Below, one piece after another: positions 45,259-55,453 of a stretch of DNA of 64,000 bases. Positions within the stretch are counted from its first letter, which is position 1. Each line of letters opens with the position of its first letter. The position numbers and the translations under genes are program-made. The notes beneath the pieces are model-generated. The model did not search any database. It was given only the letters and a program-made list of their open reading frames with translations, and was not told the origin of the DNA. The stretch comes from Gottschalkiaceae bacterium SANA (GTDB lineage: Bacteria; Bacillota; Clostridia; Tissierellales; GPF-1), in contig AP028876.1 of assembly GCA_036323355.1 (NCBI GenBank), positions 868,001 through 932,000 of the forward strand, read 5' to 3'.

Positions 45259-46228
45259 GACAAAGCGGCTACGTATTGAGGCTTTAAAACGAGAAGACTG
45301 GAAATTGTTTTTGCAGTTGGATGAAAATCCTCTGGTCATGCGCTATATTCATCAAGGAAATACACGAGATGCTGATGAGGTGAAAGCGTATGTGCATTGT
45401 GCCTTGGAGGTTGAAAGCTTGACTGGGCTTGGTGGGTATTTTACCATCTGGGAGGATATAACGGATCAGTTCGTTGGCTGGATTTGCCTACGTCCGGAAT
45501 CAAAAGAGGGTCTTCGTTATGAAATCGGTTATCGGCTCTTGCCTAGGTATTGGGGGAAGGGAATTGCGACAGAAGCTTCTCTTGCCATGGTAAAAAAGGG
45601 TTTTCTGGAGTGGGAGGTGGCCCAGATCTTTGCAAGAGCTTTTGCGGATAATCGAGGGTCAATCCGTATCATGGAAAAAATCGGATTGCATTTCGAATCA
45701 CTTGGTGAAAATCGTGAACTGCAATACGGCATTGAGCGTGAAGAATGGATTTTAAAAGAGAATCCTTTGGTTTCTCAGGGGGTACGAATTTCCGCCAAAG
45801 CAATCATTGAACGGGATGGAAAGCTTCTGGTTACAGAAAATAGAGACCATCTTCAGGGTCCTTATTATTTGTTACCGGGAGGTGGACAGGAAAAGAAAGA
45901 AACCCTTGCAGATACGTTGAAACGAGAGTGTATGGAGGAGTTGGGTGTTCGCATTCAGGTCGGTGATTTTGCTCTTATCCGTGAATATATTGGAGCCAAT
46001 CATGAATTTGCTGCCTGGGATGAGGACTTTCATCAAGTGGAGATTATGTTTTATTGTCGCTTGATCGATGAACCGAAAAGGGAAGGATATGTGGACGGAG
46101 ATCTTCGGCAGATTGGCTTTGCATGGATTTCGATTGAAGAATTGCAAACTGTAAGAATTTACCCAAAAGCCTTGGTAAATTGGTTAAGTGGAAATCGACA
46201 TAACCAATATTTAGGAGATTTGAATTAA
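45248..46228 (+). CDS. GNAT acetyltransferase-Nudix hydrolase fusion
   Basis: A 326-residue two-domain protein. Residues 1-170 are a RimJ/RimL-like GNAT acetyltransferase (TKRLRIEALKREDW, YRLLPRYWGKGIATEA, NRGSIRIMEKIGLHFES). Residues 180-326 are a Nudix hydrolase with box GGGQEKKETLADTLKRE followed by CMEELG, matching G-x5-E-x7-R-E-x2-E-E-x-G. Both active-site motifs look intact. The Nudix part may clean nucleotides or a CoA-type metabolite; the acetylated target is unknown. ATG 45248 overlaps the exonuclease stop and has GGAGAAGG upstream. There is one uninterrupted frame, so this is not a sequencing fusion. Confidence 0.88.
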   Translation: MIAKTKRLRIEALKREDWKLFLQLDENPLVMRYIHQGNTRDADEVKAYVHCALEVESLTGLGGYFTIWEDITDQFVGWICLRPESKEGLRYEIGYRLLPRYWGKGIATEASLAMVKKGFLEWEVAQIFARAFADNRGSIRIMEKIGLHFESLGENRELQYGIEREEWILKENPLVSQGVRISAKAIIERDGKLLVTENRDHLQGPYYLLPGGGQEKKETLADTLKRECMEELGVRIQVGDFALIREYIGANHEFAAWDEDFHQVEIMFYCRLIDEPKREGYVDGDLRQIGFAWISIEELQTVRIYPKALVNWLSGNRHNQYLGDLN

Positions 46229-46249
46229 CGTCCGTTTGGACGTTTTTTT
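46228..46249 (+). terminator. Terminator of the exonuclease/GNAT-Nudix operon
   Basis: ACGTCC and GGACGT with a GTTT loop and seven T residues. Confidence 0.85.
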
Positions 46250-46342
46250 GTGGTTTCTTACAAACTTTATATTTTTAACAACAATTTAAGGAAATAAATG
46301 ATAAAATAAAATCATTACAATTTGATTTTATCAGGAGGGCAT

Positions 46343-49300
46343 ATGAAACGGATACTATCATTCTTATTGGCTTTATTATTGCTATTCAATCCGCTTTTTT
46401 CAGTTGTTGGAGAATCGTGGATCAGTTTTGCTGGATCAGAATCAGGCTTAGCTCTATCCCCGGGAGAGGGGACGGTATCAAGCATGATTCTTGGAAGTGA
46501 AGGCGCACTTCAATTTACAGTAGACAATACTGGATCGAGTCATCTTTACAATTTATCTTTGCGTGTGGTAGTCGGGAATGGATTACTGGCAAAATCGGAT
46601 CTTTCATTCGAAGGAGTGGCTGCGGAAGTTACTTCCTCTGCAGGAACTGCAACAGAATTTGAGACTGAATTAGCATTCATGGATATCAAGGATCTGGCAG
46701 CAGGCGAGTCTTATTCGGTGAGTATACCCCTTGAGAGCATGTTGCATCCTATGGAAAATATAGACGAACGGTGGGTGGAAAGTGAAAAATTGATCGCTTT
46801 TGGTGACCGGATCCCGGTTACCGTAGAGTGGTTGGCTAGTCGTAATCCGCAGGAACTGCCGGAAGATGCAAGCCCTAGTTTAGTGTCGGAAGAACGAGCC
46901 GTTAAAGTAGAATTGACACCGGTTGAAGTAACCTTTTCAGGTGGAGGCAATCTCTTGTTGGGGGCAGGAGAAAACTACGATATTTCCGATAATGCTTTTT
47001 CGAAAAAAATAGCAATTACCATGAAGAATAATGAAGCGATTGAATCGCGGGTTGCGCTTCAGGTCGCTATTCCAGATGGGATCGAAGTTTCCAACTTTAG
47101 CATAGAGCCTATAGGCTATGTAGAACCAGAGGCAGGAGCAAAGACAATGAATCTTTTGCAGGCGGATGGTAGTGGGATTCTTGATTTTGGTTCTCAAGTC
47201 TTGGCACCGGGAGAAACGCGTGTCATTGATTTTGATGCATCGATTTTCAATCGATTGATGTTTGAAGGAGAAGTCAACCAAGGAGAGTTGATTGCGCATA
47301 ATCAAGTATTGCCTTTAGATTTAAGCTGGCAATTGATTGAACCGGATCTGGATCCTGAAAATCCAGCTTTTCCAACGTTCGCTATTCGCAAGCAGTTAGT
47401 TGCTAAAGAATTGATTTTGTCCAAATCGGTACAATCAAATGACAATCCGATTGGTTATGGATCTCAGATGAACTATTCGATTAGTTTGAAATCTAATCAG
47501 TATTATGGTGCTCGAGATTTAATTATTTATAGTCGGTTGGAAGATCTTTTAAATGAAATGCAAATTGGTCAGAGTTTGAATCAAGAGAGTATAGTTTTCT
47601 CTGGTTCCGGTTTTTTGGGTGTTGATCAAACCTGGCTTAAGGGACAAGAAGAACGGGATGTGGAAGAGAATCCAACAGGCATTGTATGGCGTTTGCAGGA
47701 AGCAGATACCGCCCAGTACTTGATCGACGGGCTTGAGGATCTAGAAAGTGCACGGGAGGAAATCAACAATCGTACGCCTATATATGAAGGTAATGACTCT
47801 TCTTTAAGAATAATCCAAGGGTTTCTTGGAGATGATCCTGATGATATTCCTATAGACATATTGTCAGAGCGAGCATGGATCAATCAGTTTCAAGCGGACC
47901 TTATGACAGCAAAAGCAAGTGCATCTCCGGAAGCGCTTGCTCCAATTGATGCTTTACTTGCATCAATAGCTGCTTGGCAGGTGAAAGTAGATGGAGCTGG
48001 GCAAGCTGCCAATTTTTTAAATCAAGCAGAAGTGAATATGGCTGCGCAGGTGATGGCAAGTGAAAAAGTCAGTGGTGCTGTGGCAGCGTATCAAACAGGA
48101 CTTGATGATCCTGGACAACCGATTCAGTTATTTGAAAGTGCGACTCAAGAAGCTGTGACTGCTGGGGAAGATGCTGAAAGTGCAAAGCAAGCTTTGAATT
48201 CGAATTTATTGGAAATTGAGGCCGCACGAGCAATTGTATCAACCTATTTGTCAGATCAACATGCAATTGCATGGAAGGCGGAGTTAGAGTCCATACAAGC
48301 TTTGGATTTAGCGCAAGCACCGAACTATGTAAGTCTTTTGGCACAAGCAGATTTGTCAGCGTCAGTAGAAGCTGGACGTGGAGACTGGATTATTCCATGG
48401 AGTGAACCTGTTTTGACAGATGTTTCGGTTGACTTTTCTAATCAACAAGCGTTGGAAAGCTTGCTGAATCATGTGAGTTTGGATACCGAGCGTACAGGAT
48501 ATGGACTAGATAAAAGCTCGGTATTCAATATTAATTTCTCGACTATGGTCATGGAGAATTGGGTGATGCCGCTAGATTGGTCGCAAATGGGACCTATTTT
48601 GGCTGGAGATCGATTAAGCAGTGCTGCAACCTTGGATATGACGAGCCGTGAGGGTGTTGTAAAAGAGGATGATAGTCGAGTTAATGCCGCTTTAAAGATT
48701 CCTTTAGCAACAATCAGTGAGAGCGTTGTTGACGTTAATGATCAAGAAAGCTACGAGATGGTCGATGATAAGGCCGTGATCCAAGTAGGTGATGTGATTA
48801 CTATGAACGTGGTTTATGATGGATTAGCGGTCAATGCCAAGCAAAATTTGAAAGAGATGTTCTTTATTTTGCCTGAGGGAACCCAGTATATTCCAGAGAC
48901 AGCGCTAACCAATGTGATTTCTGGTGGACCAGCACCAGTTATGATCTATGATGGGGAGTCCGACGTGTTTGTTATGGAGACGATCTCTGACCCGGATTAT
49001 CCGCAAGACCCGTCTAAACGTCTTCCCGTTCAGGTCGATGAAGGGACAAAAATTGTATATAGCTATGATCTTATTGTGAATGACCTGCCAGTAATTGTTG
49101 AAGGAAAGGAAGATTTTCATCTTTCTAAACTGGTATTAGAGACTCAGGGTAACGTGCAAAGCGACCGAGATGAATCACAGTTCTATTATTCGGCGCCTAA
49201 ATTTACCATTGATAAAGAATCGAGCGTGACAGATCTCTCAAATTTAAAGGGTGGTCAAGTTCTGCCATTTACCATTACCGTTGAAAATGAAAGTCGATCG

Positions 49301-52300
49301 AGTGCGTTTGAAGTTGTGGTTCAGGATCTCTTGCCTGACCAATTAATTATGCTTCCGGATACAATTGAGCTACTTGCTGAAAATGGAGATCCTGTAGATG
49401 GGGCAGTCGGTTATGATATGGAGAGCAAGATTCTCACAGTAACACTGACGGAAGTGCCGGGTGCCAGTGATGCCGGTAATGGCAAGGTGATCATTGCCTA
49501 TGAGGCTGGTGTTGTCAATCCGGCACCTGCTGAACTGTCTTTCTCGAATATAGCGAGTCTTGTTAGTTATCAGAAGCAGGCGGGGCAAGCTCCGGCTTAC
49601 ACGGATCAACCGGTTACAGATCGTGTAACGATGACGGTGTCACCATTCACTGTTGAAAAAACTGTGGTGGATTCGACTTATCGGTTGGAAAATGATCAAC
49701 CGAATCTCAATCGAGCGCGACCAGGAGATCAGATCACCTATGAGATTTCGATTCAAATGGAACCGGGGATTTCAGTTTATGATTTAAACTTAAAAGATAC
49801 CTTGCCTTTGGGTATGGACGCGGAGCATTTCTATCGATTGGATGGAACGAATTGGACTGAAATTATTAATGCACAGCAGCCCGATGAGAGTAATCATCAG
49901 ATCTATCAGATCGATATGGGTAATCAAGGCTCTGCAACGGAGGCTGTAACCTTCACATATCGAGTGGTAGGAAGCTTGAGAACCAACGAGACTTACACGC
50001 AATTGCAAAATAAAACAAATACGGCTTATGTGACGTGGAAAACGGCATCGGACGGTACCCTTAACAAGTCCAAGAGTGATGGTGCATCCATTCAAGTGGC
50101 ATTTCCAGATGTGCACCCGTTGGCGATTCAAGTTGATCGCACAACGAAGAAAGTAAACAATAAGTTTTATGCAACTTTTGATCCAGAGATTGAGGATACA
50201 GCGATCTTTACGGCACGTTTCAAAAATACAGGCAAGGACACCGCCTATGACACAGAGGTTTGGATCGATTTGCCGGAGGAATATGTCTTGGCTTCGACAC
50301 CAGACGGATTAATATACGATGCTGTTAATCATCGTTTAACCGGAAGCATTGATGTATTAGATGTCGATGAGACCAAGGCCTATTCAATCTCTTTGACCTC
50401 ACAGCCAGGAACCGTACAGGTTGGCACGGATCGTCAGATGAAGGCAACCATGGTCAAATTCTATAATGTCTTTGATAAGCTATATGATCAGCAAAGAAGC
50501 ACATCCATCTATGTGAATCAAGCACCAACGGCTACAGATGGGGAATTTATTGCAAGGGAAGACACAAACTTGACAGGCAGTTTGGACCGTGGAGACTTAA
50601 ATGGTGATCAATTAACCTATTCTGTTTTAACAGAAGTGCCAGCAAGTGTAGGATCCTTCTTCTTTACGGAGGGGAATGCATGGACATTTGTTCCTGCTCT
50701 AAATTACACGGGGGATGACAATCTGATTGAGGTGCAAGTTAGCGACAATCTTGGAGGGCTTGCAAGAGCGGCCATAACCATTGATATTGTAGCAATTAAT
50801 GATGCACCTATTATCAATAATCAAAGCTTTGAAACTGATGAGGAAATCGCAATCGTCAATCAAGCGATTGCTTTTACCGATGTGGACAGCACGGCTTGGA
50901 CCTTTGCTTTGGTTGGCGATGAGCCAGAGACCGGCTCTTTGACCTTGAGATCCAATGGCACCTTTGACTATACATCACCAACTGATTTTTATGGGGATGT
51001 TAGCTTCCAAGTGAAAGTGACCGACAATGGAGATCAAGAAGATGAAACCCTCTTGTTTGATGAGGCGATCATTACCATTGTGGTCAGAAATGTACAGGAT
51101 TCACCAGACTTAAGTGGTGATACGACAGAGACCAAGGAAGATACGCCTGTAGAAGGAACTGTAACCGCAAGGGATTCGGACCCCGATGATATTTTGACCT
51201 ATTCGATTGAATCTGATCCGACTTATGGAACAGTCACGATTTCGAAGGATAATAATGGTCAGGCGACCTATCGCTATGTACCGGCCTTGAATTATCATGG
51301 ACTAGATCGATTCCAGGTTCGGGTTTCTGATGGAAACGGAAATTCTGATTTGGCCTATGTAGATGTGACCGTTACTCCAGTAAATGATCAACCCGTGGTG
51401 GATGATCAGCTTTACACCACCAAAGAAGATATGGAATTGACAAGGACGATTCCAGCATCGGATGTGGATTCTGAGAATTTGAAATTCACGATGATTCAGA
51501 CGATCAGTGAGGAAGAAGGAACCCTTGTTCTGGCTACAGATGGAAGCGTAGTTTTTCATCCCGCACAGGATTTCGTTGGGGATGCAGTCTTCCAAGTGAG
51601 GGTGAGTGATCAAGAAGATCCGGCATTGACGGATACAGCAACCATTACAATTCGTGTAACGCCGGTCAATGATCCACCAATTGCTTCCAATCTTTTTATT
51701 AGCATTGCAGAAGATACATCGACAGCTGGCAGTGTAACGGCCAGTGATGTAGACGGCGATGCCTTGACCTATGAATTGGATGAGCAGAGTTTGGCGAGTC
51801 TTCGGGGAACGGTGACAAAAACGGGTGGTTCTTCCAGTCCGGGATTTTTCTATACGCCAAAGGGTGATGATTATGGAACCGAAAGTTTCATTATGATCGT
51901 ACGTGATCCCGATGGCCAAGAAGCTCGAGCAACAATCACCGTTCAAGTGACGGCTGTCAATGACCTGCCGGTTACGCCAAATCAAGAAGAGACCATGGAT
52001 GAGGATGGCGAAGAAATTCAAGGGGCCTTAGACGTTACCGATGCGGACCCGACGGATTTATTGGTTTCAACCCTCACTCGTGCACCAATTCATGGTCTAG
52101 CAACCGTTGCGACTAGTGGTGCATGGACCTATGAACCTCATGCCAACTGGCATGGTGTGGAAACCTTCGATATCGGCACCGATGATGGACAGGAAGGGAC
52201 AGCTCTTGCGACCATTACGGTTATAGTGCGATCGATTAATGATGAGCCAACAACGGTTGATTACTGGCATACTACCCAGCAAAACCTAGCGATCCCTGGC

Positions 52301-55300
52301 CAGGTTGTAGCCAAGGATGCGGATCTTCAGAATATCGTCTTTGGCGGTACTGCAGATGAACTGGTCTTTTCTATCGATACACCGGCCTTACATGGGCAAG
52401 TTGGTATTGATGAAAATACAGGGAAATGGCGATATGAACCGAATCTAAACTATGTCGGCGAAGATGCGTTCACCGTTCATGTTCAAGATTTGCATGGCGG
52501 TCATACGACATCGCAAATCCATATTCAGGTGATTGGTCAAGATGGGGGTATTTATCCGTCAGACAACACGCCGCCAGTTACAGGTAATCAAACAATTTTG
52601 CTTAAGCCTGAAAATCTGGGCACCATTGTATTTGGCCAAGTGATTGGTGTGGATCCCAATGGTGACGAATTAGTGTATAGCCTCTTGGATGATGCGGATA
52701 CACAAATAACGATTGATGACCTTGGTGTCTTCAAATTATTGGGAAATGAAGGACAATGGGAATTGACTGTTGCAGCCGATGCTGATTTGTCGAAATTACC
52801 AAAGATTGTAAGTGTGAAAATTTCCGATCAACGCGGTGGCCAAGCGGTTGCTAGAATCTATTTCTCTAAAGAAAAGAACGAATATGCGATGAATGGTATT
52901 GTCGCAGATCTTGAGTCTTTTGGGAACACGCCAAGTGAAGAGCAATTGATAGGCGGTGCCTTGATCACTCTATATGACGAAGCCGGTAGCAAGATTGGAG
53001 AAACAACATCAACAAATGATGGCCAATTTACTTTTGGCCAACAGGCGGAAGGCATTTATCGTCTAGTCATTGAAAAGGAAGACTATGCGGTTAAGAATCA
53101 TGAATTCTATTTTGACGCAAGTGGAGATGAGTGGATCTACCTAAGTCCATATGGATTTAATTTAGCAGCGAGCCCACGGACCCTAGTCATGGATGGAAAA
53201 TCCATTTCAGACCTTTTGGCAACATTGACCGATTTGCAAGGAGAACCGGTTGCCGGATGGACCGTAAATTTCCAACCGGTTGAAGACGGCGCGTTCACAT
53301 ATGGTGAATACCTGGATGGAAGTGTCTTTGTAACGGATGAAAAGGGGCAAGTCTTGACCTCCTTTAAGGCGGCTGATCTTGCATCCTTAGATTCACATGT
53401 GATTCCTTTGATTGTAGAAGCCAGAACCGGTCAAACGCTCAAGGCGCGGGATCAGATCCTCTTAATCTTTTCTCCATCGGTAATTGAAGGCATTGTGATC
53501 GACCAGAAAACAGGTCAACCTGTAGAAGGTGCGCGTGTGATGATTGAGGAAGATTTGGATGGTGATGGGATCATTGACTATCGAGCTGAGCAAAGGACGG
53601 GTGTAGATGGTCGTTATTCGATCCCGATTCCATTAGGGAACAGCAGATATACCTTATCTATTACAAAACCTATGCAAGTCAATGGGCAGAGTCGAGATTT
53701 CACCTTTAGACAGATTGTGGATGCGGGAGAAATTACGGGTTCCGGCGATCACTTCTATGCTGAAAAAACGGTCAGCGGAATTTTATTGGAACGCGGCCCT
53801 GATGGTGAGGAAGGCATTCCTTTGGATCTATCGAGATATGCATTGGAAGTCATGGATGAAAACGGCCTGATTCGAAGTGATGTACATGCGGTATTGCATG
53901 CTGATGGAACCTTCACGATTTCCGGTGTTGAACCGAATGAGACCTATCGAATCAAACCGAGAATTATCTTTGATGGACAGACCTTGTATCTGCCAGGCAT
54001 TGAGGTAATGGTTTCAGAAAATGGAGAAATTCAGATTGCAGAGCTTCTGGTAGATCCATTTGGCACAGTAAGCAATAAGGCCAATGGAGAAATTATTGAA
54101 GGCGCTGAAGTCACTTTGTATTATGCGGATACAGAGAGAAACCGTAATGCGGGGCGTCCCATTAATCAGCCAGTTGTTTTGCCAGACCATCCTTTGGCTT
54201 TGTCGAATAACGAGAACCCTCAATTTTCAACAAGTGAAGGTAAGTATGGCTATATGGTTTATCCATTTACCGATTACTATCTACTGGTAGAAGCGGATGA
54301 ATACGCGAATTTTGACAGCAGAAAAGATGGAATTATATCTGTTGAAAATGAGATTGTTATTTATGATATTAAGATGAGTAAGTCAGGTTTCTCGATTATT
54401 CATAAACCGGGCACCTTGGAATTGGAGTTGCGAGCAAAGACTCAAACCCCAAGAGTGGAAGCGGGCCAAGAGGCGCAAGTTGACTTGTATGTGACAAATC
54501 ATTCCAATGAAAATTTGAGTGAAGTCGTTGTTCGTTCTCTACTTCCAGCGGAGATCTCACCAGTCATTCCAGTATTTACAGAAGGAATGCGGATTCGCAT
54601 CGTGGGAGATGAGTTGGTTATCACCTTGTATAATGTGAATGCCGGAGAAACGATCACGGTACCTGTTTCCTACAGAACTAATGGGGAAGCTGAAAATGGA
54701 ACTGTGGTTAGAATGGAGTATCGGATTTCGCCACTCTATGGAATTATGGAATCCGATCAACTCAATGCACAAGCAGGCTTTTTGATCATAGCTTCCGGGC
54801 AAACGGGACATCATGATCGTTATCTTTATGGGTATCCTGATTTGACGGTCCAACCGGAACGTGCGGTTTCTCGTGCGGAGTCTGTTGCTATGGTAGTCCG
54901 GATTATGAAGCTCGAAGGTGGATCATCAAAAACGACTGTCTTTGACAAAGAGTTGGAAGGCCATTGGGCACGAAATAACATCGCAGTTGCTTTGGAACAT
55001 GGATTGATCGAAGGCTATTTAACTGGATGGTTCAAGCCGGATCAAGCCATGACTCGAGCTGAATTTTCAACCTTGGTTGCCCGTGTGATTGATTTGGACC
55101 GCACCGGGGACGCAAAAGCTTTTTGGGCCGAGAATACCATGGAACGTTTATTGGATTATGGATTGCTGCAAGGTGATCCCGATGGAAATTTAAGACCTGA
55201 CGATCCAATAACTCGAGCCGAAGCGGTAACTATCTTGAATCGATTGTTGATGCGTGGACCTTTGCAAGGGATTGATCCCTATTACACGGATCTAATGGAA

Positions 55301-55414
55301 ACACATTGGGCGTATGGAGATTTGATTGAGGCAACTTATAATCATGACTTTAAGTTCCTTACAAATGGAGAAGAAGCTGAGAATTATGATTTAGAAAAAC
55401 CGATTGATGAATAG
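46343..55414 (+). CDS. Giant SLH-anchored surface protein with DUF11 and cadherin-like repeats
   Basis: A 3023-residue exported protein. Signal peptide about 1-25 (LSFLLALLLLFNPLFSVVG). Residues 30-490 are beta-rich; 500-680 form an unusual Ala/Gln-rich helical insert. DUF11-like domains lie at about 950-1250. About eight cadherin-like/VCBS-type repeats of some 98 residues run from 1393 to 2176 (ending VNDAPII/VNDPPIA, with motifs EDTPVEGTV and DPDGQE). Carboxypeptidase-regulatory-like beta-sandwich domains occur at about 2183, 2381 and 2572, and a last DUF11-like domain at 2686-2790. Three SLH motifs end the protein (about 2826-3000; SRAE, TRAE, TRAE), which bind pyruvylated cell-wall polymer. 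It is likely an S-layer-associated adhesin or matrix scaffold. AGGAGGG precedes ATG 46343. Confidence 0.93.
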   Translation: MKRILSFLLALLLLFNPLFSVVGESWISFAGSESGLALSPGEGTVSSMILGSEGALQFTVDNTGSSHLYNLSLRVVVGNGLLAKSDLSFEGVAAEVTSSAGTATEFETELAFMDIKDLAAGESYSVSIPLESMLHPMENIDERWVESEKLIAFGDRIPVTVEWLASRNPQELPEDASPSLVSEERAVKVELTPVEVTFSGGGNLLLGAGENYDISDNAFSKKIAITMKNNEAIESRVALQVAIPDGIEVSNFSIEPIGYVEPEAGAKTMNLLQADGSGILDFGSQVLAPGETRVIDFDASIFNRLMFEGEVNQGELIAHNQVLPLDLSWQLIEPDLDPENPAFPTFAIRKQLVAKELILSKSVQSNDNPIGYGSQMNYSISLKSNQYYGARDLIIYSRLEDLLNEMQIGQSLNQESIVFSGSGFLGVDQTWLKGQEERDVEENPTGIVWRLQEADTAQYLIDGLEDLESAREEINNRTPIYEGNDSSLRIIQGFLGDDPDDIPIDILSERAWINQFQADLMTAKASASPEALAPIDALLASIAAWQVKVDGAGQAANFLNQAEVNMAAQVMASEKVSGAVAAYQTGLDDPGQPIQLFESATQEAVTAGEDAESAKQALNSNLLEIEAARAIVSTYLSDQHAIAWKAELESIQALDLAQAPNYVSLLAQADLSASVEAGRGDWIIPWSEPVLTDVSVDFSNQQALESLLNHVSLDTERTGYGLDKSSVFNINFSTMVMENWVMPLDWSQMGPILAGDRLSSAATLDMTSREGVVKEDDSRVNAALKIPLATISESVVDVNDQESYEMVDDKAVIQVGDVITMNVVYDGLAVNAKQNLKEMFFILPEGTQYIPETALTNVISGGPAPVMIYDGESDVFVMETISDPDYPQDPSKRLPVQVDEGTKIVYSYDLIVNDLPVIVEGKEDFHLSKLVLETQGNVQSDRDESQFYYSAPKFTIDKESSVTDLSNLKGGQVLPFTITVENESRSSAFEVVVQDLLPDQLIMLPDTIELLAENGDPVDGAVGYDMESKILTVTLTEVPGASDAGNGKVIIAYEAGVVNPAPAELSFSNIASLVSYQKQAGQAPAYTDQPVTDRVTMTVSPFTVEKTVVDSTYRLENDQPNLNRARPGDQITYEISIQMEPGISVYDLNLKDTLPLGMDAEHFYRLDGTNWTEIINAQQPDESNHQIYQIDMGNQGSATEAVTFTYRVVGSLRTNETYTQLQNKTNTAYVTWKTASDGTLNKSKSDGASIQVAFPDVHPLAIQVDRTTKKVNNKFYATFDPEIEDTAIFTARFKNTGKDTAYDTEVWIDLPEEYVLASTPDGLIYDAVNHRLTGSIDVLDVDETKAYSISLTSQPGTVQVGTDRQMKATMVKFYNVFDKLYDQQRSTSIYVNQAPTATDGEFIAREDTNLTGSLDRGDLNGDQLTYSVLTEVPASVGSFFFTEGNAWTFVPALNYTGDDNLIEVQVSDNLGGLARAAITIDIVAINDAPIINNQSFETDEEIAIVNQAIAFTDVDSTAWTFALVGDEPETGSLTLRSNGTFDYTSPTDFYGDVSFQVKVTDNGDQEDETLLFDEAIITIVVRNVQDSPDLSGDTTETKEDTPVEGTVTARDSDPDDILTYSIESDPTYGTVTISKDNNGQATYRYVPALNYHGLDRFQVRVSDGNGNSDLAYVDVTVTPVNDQPVVDDQLYTTKEDMELTRTIPASDVDSENLKFTMIQTISEEEGTLVLATDGSVVFHPAQDFVGDAVFQVRVSDQEDPALTDTATITIRVTPVNDPPIASNLFISIAEDTSTAGSVTASDVDGDALTYELDEQSLASLRGTVTKTGGSSSPGFFYTPKGDDYGTESFIMIVRDPDGQEARATITVQVTAVNDLPVTPNQEETMDEDGEEIQGALDVTDADPTDLLVSTLTRAPIHGLATVATSGAWTYEPHANWHGVETFDIGTDDGQEGTALATITVIVRSINDEPTTVDYWHTTQQNLAIPGQVVAKDADLQNIVFGGTADELVFSIDTPALHGQVGIDENTGKWRYEPNLNYVGEDAFTVHVQDLHGGHTTSQIHIQVIGQDGGIYPSDNTPPVTGNQTILLKPENLGTIVFGQVIGVDPNGDELVYSLLDDADTQITIDDLGVFKLLGNEGQWELTVAADADLSKLPKIVSVKISDQRGGQAVARIYFSKEKNEYAMNGIVADLESFGNTPSEEQLIGGALITLYDEAGSKIGETTSTNDGQFTFGQQAEGIYRLVIEKEDYAVKNHEFYFDASGDEWIYLSPYGFNLAASPRTLVMDGKSISDLLATLTDLQGEPVAGWTVNFQPVEDGAFTYGEYLDGSVFVTDEKGQVLTSFKAADLASLDSHVIPLIVEARTGQTLKARDQILLIFSPSVIEGIVIDQKTGQPVEGARVMIEEDLDGDGIIDYRAEQRTGVDGRYSIPIPLGNSRYTLSITKPMQVNGQSRDFTFRQIVDAGEITGSGDHFYAEKTVSGILLERGPDGEEGIPLDLSRYALEVMDENGLIRSDVHAVLHADGTFTISGVEPNETYRIKPRIIFDGQTLYLPGIEVMVSENGEIQIAELLVDPFGTVSNKANGEIIEGAEVTLYYADTERNRNAGRPINQPVVLPDHPLALSNNENPQFSTSEGKYGYMVYPFTDYYLLVEADEYANFDSRKDGIISVENEIVIYDIKMSKSGFSIIHKPGTLELELRAKTQTPRVEAGQEAQVDLYVTNHSNENLSEVVVRSLLPAEISPVIPVFTEGMRIRIVGDELVITLYNVNAGETITVPVSYRTNGEAENGTVVRMEYRISPLYGIMESDQLNAQAGFLIIASGQTGHHDRYLYGYPDLTVQPERAVSRAESVAMVVRIMKLEGGSSKTTVFDKELEGHWARNNIAVALEHGLIEGYLTGWFKPDQAMTRAEFSTLVARVIDLDRTGDAKAFWAENTMERLLDYGLLQGDPDGNLRPDDPITRAEAVTILNRLLMRGPLQGIDPYYTDLMETHWAYGDLIEATYNHDFKFLTNGEEAENYDLEKPIDE

Positions 55415-55416
55415 AA

Positions 55417-55453
55417 AAATTCCCGAGGGCTTTAAAGCTCTCGGGAATTTTTT
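55417..55453. terminator. Bidirectional terminator
   Basis: AAATTCCCGAG and CTCGGGAATTT arms around GGCTTTAAAGCT, with T runs on both strands. It serves the surface protein and the converging cyclic-di-GMP gene. Confidence 0.93.

Noticed and set aside
51302-52021. 239-codon open frame on the minus strand inside the SLH protein gene
   Set aside because: A shadow of the cadherin-like repeats; no ribosome binding site or recognisable domain.
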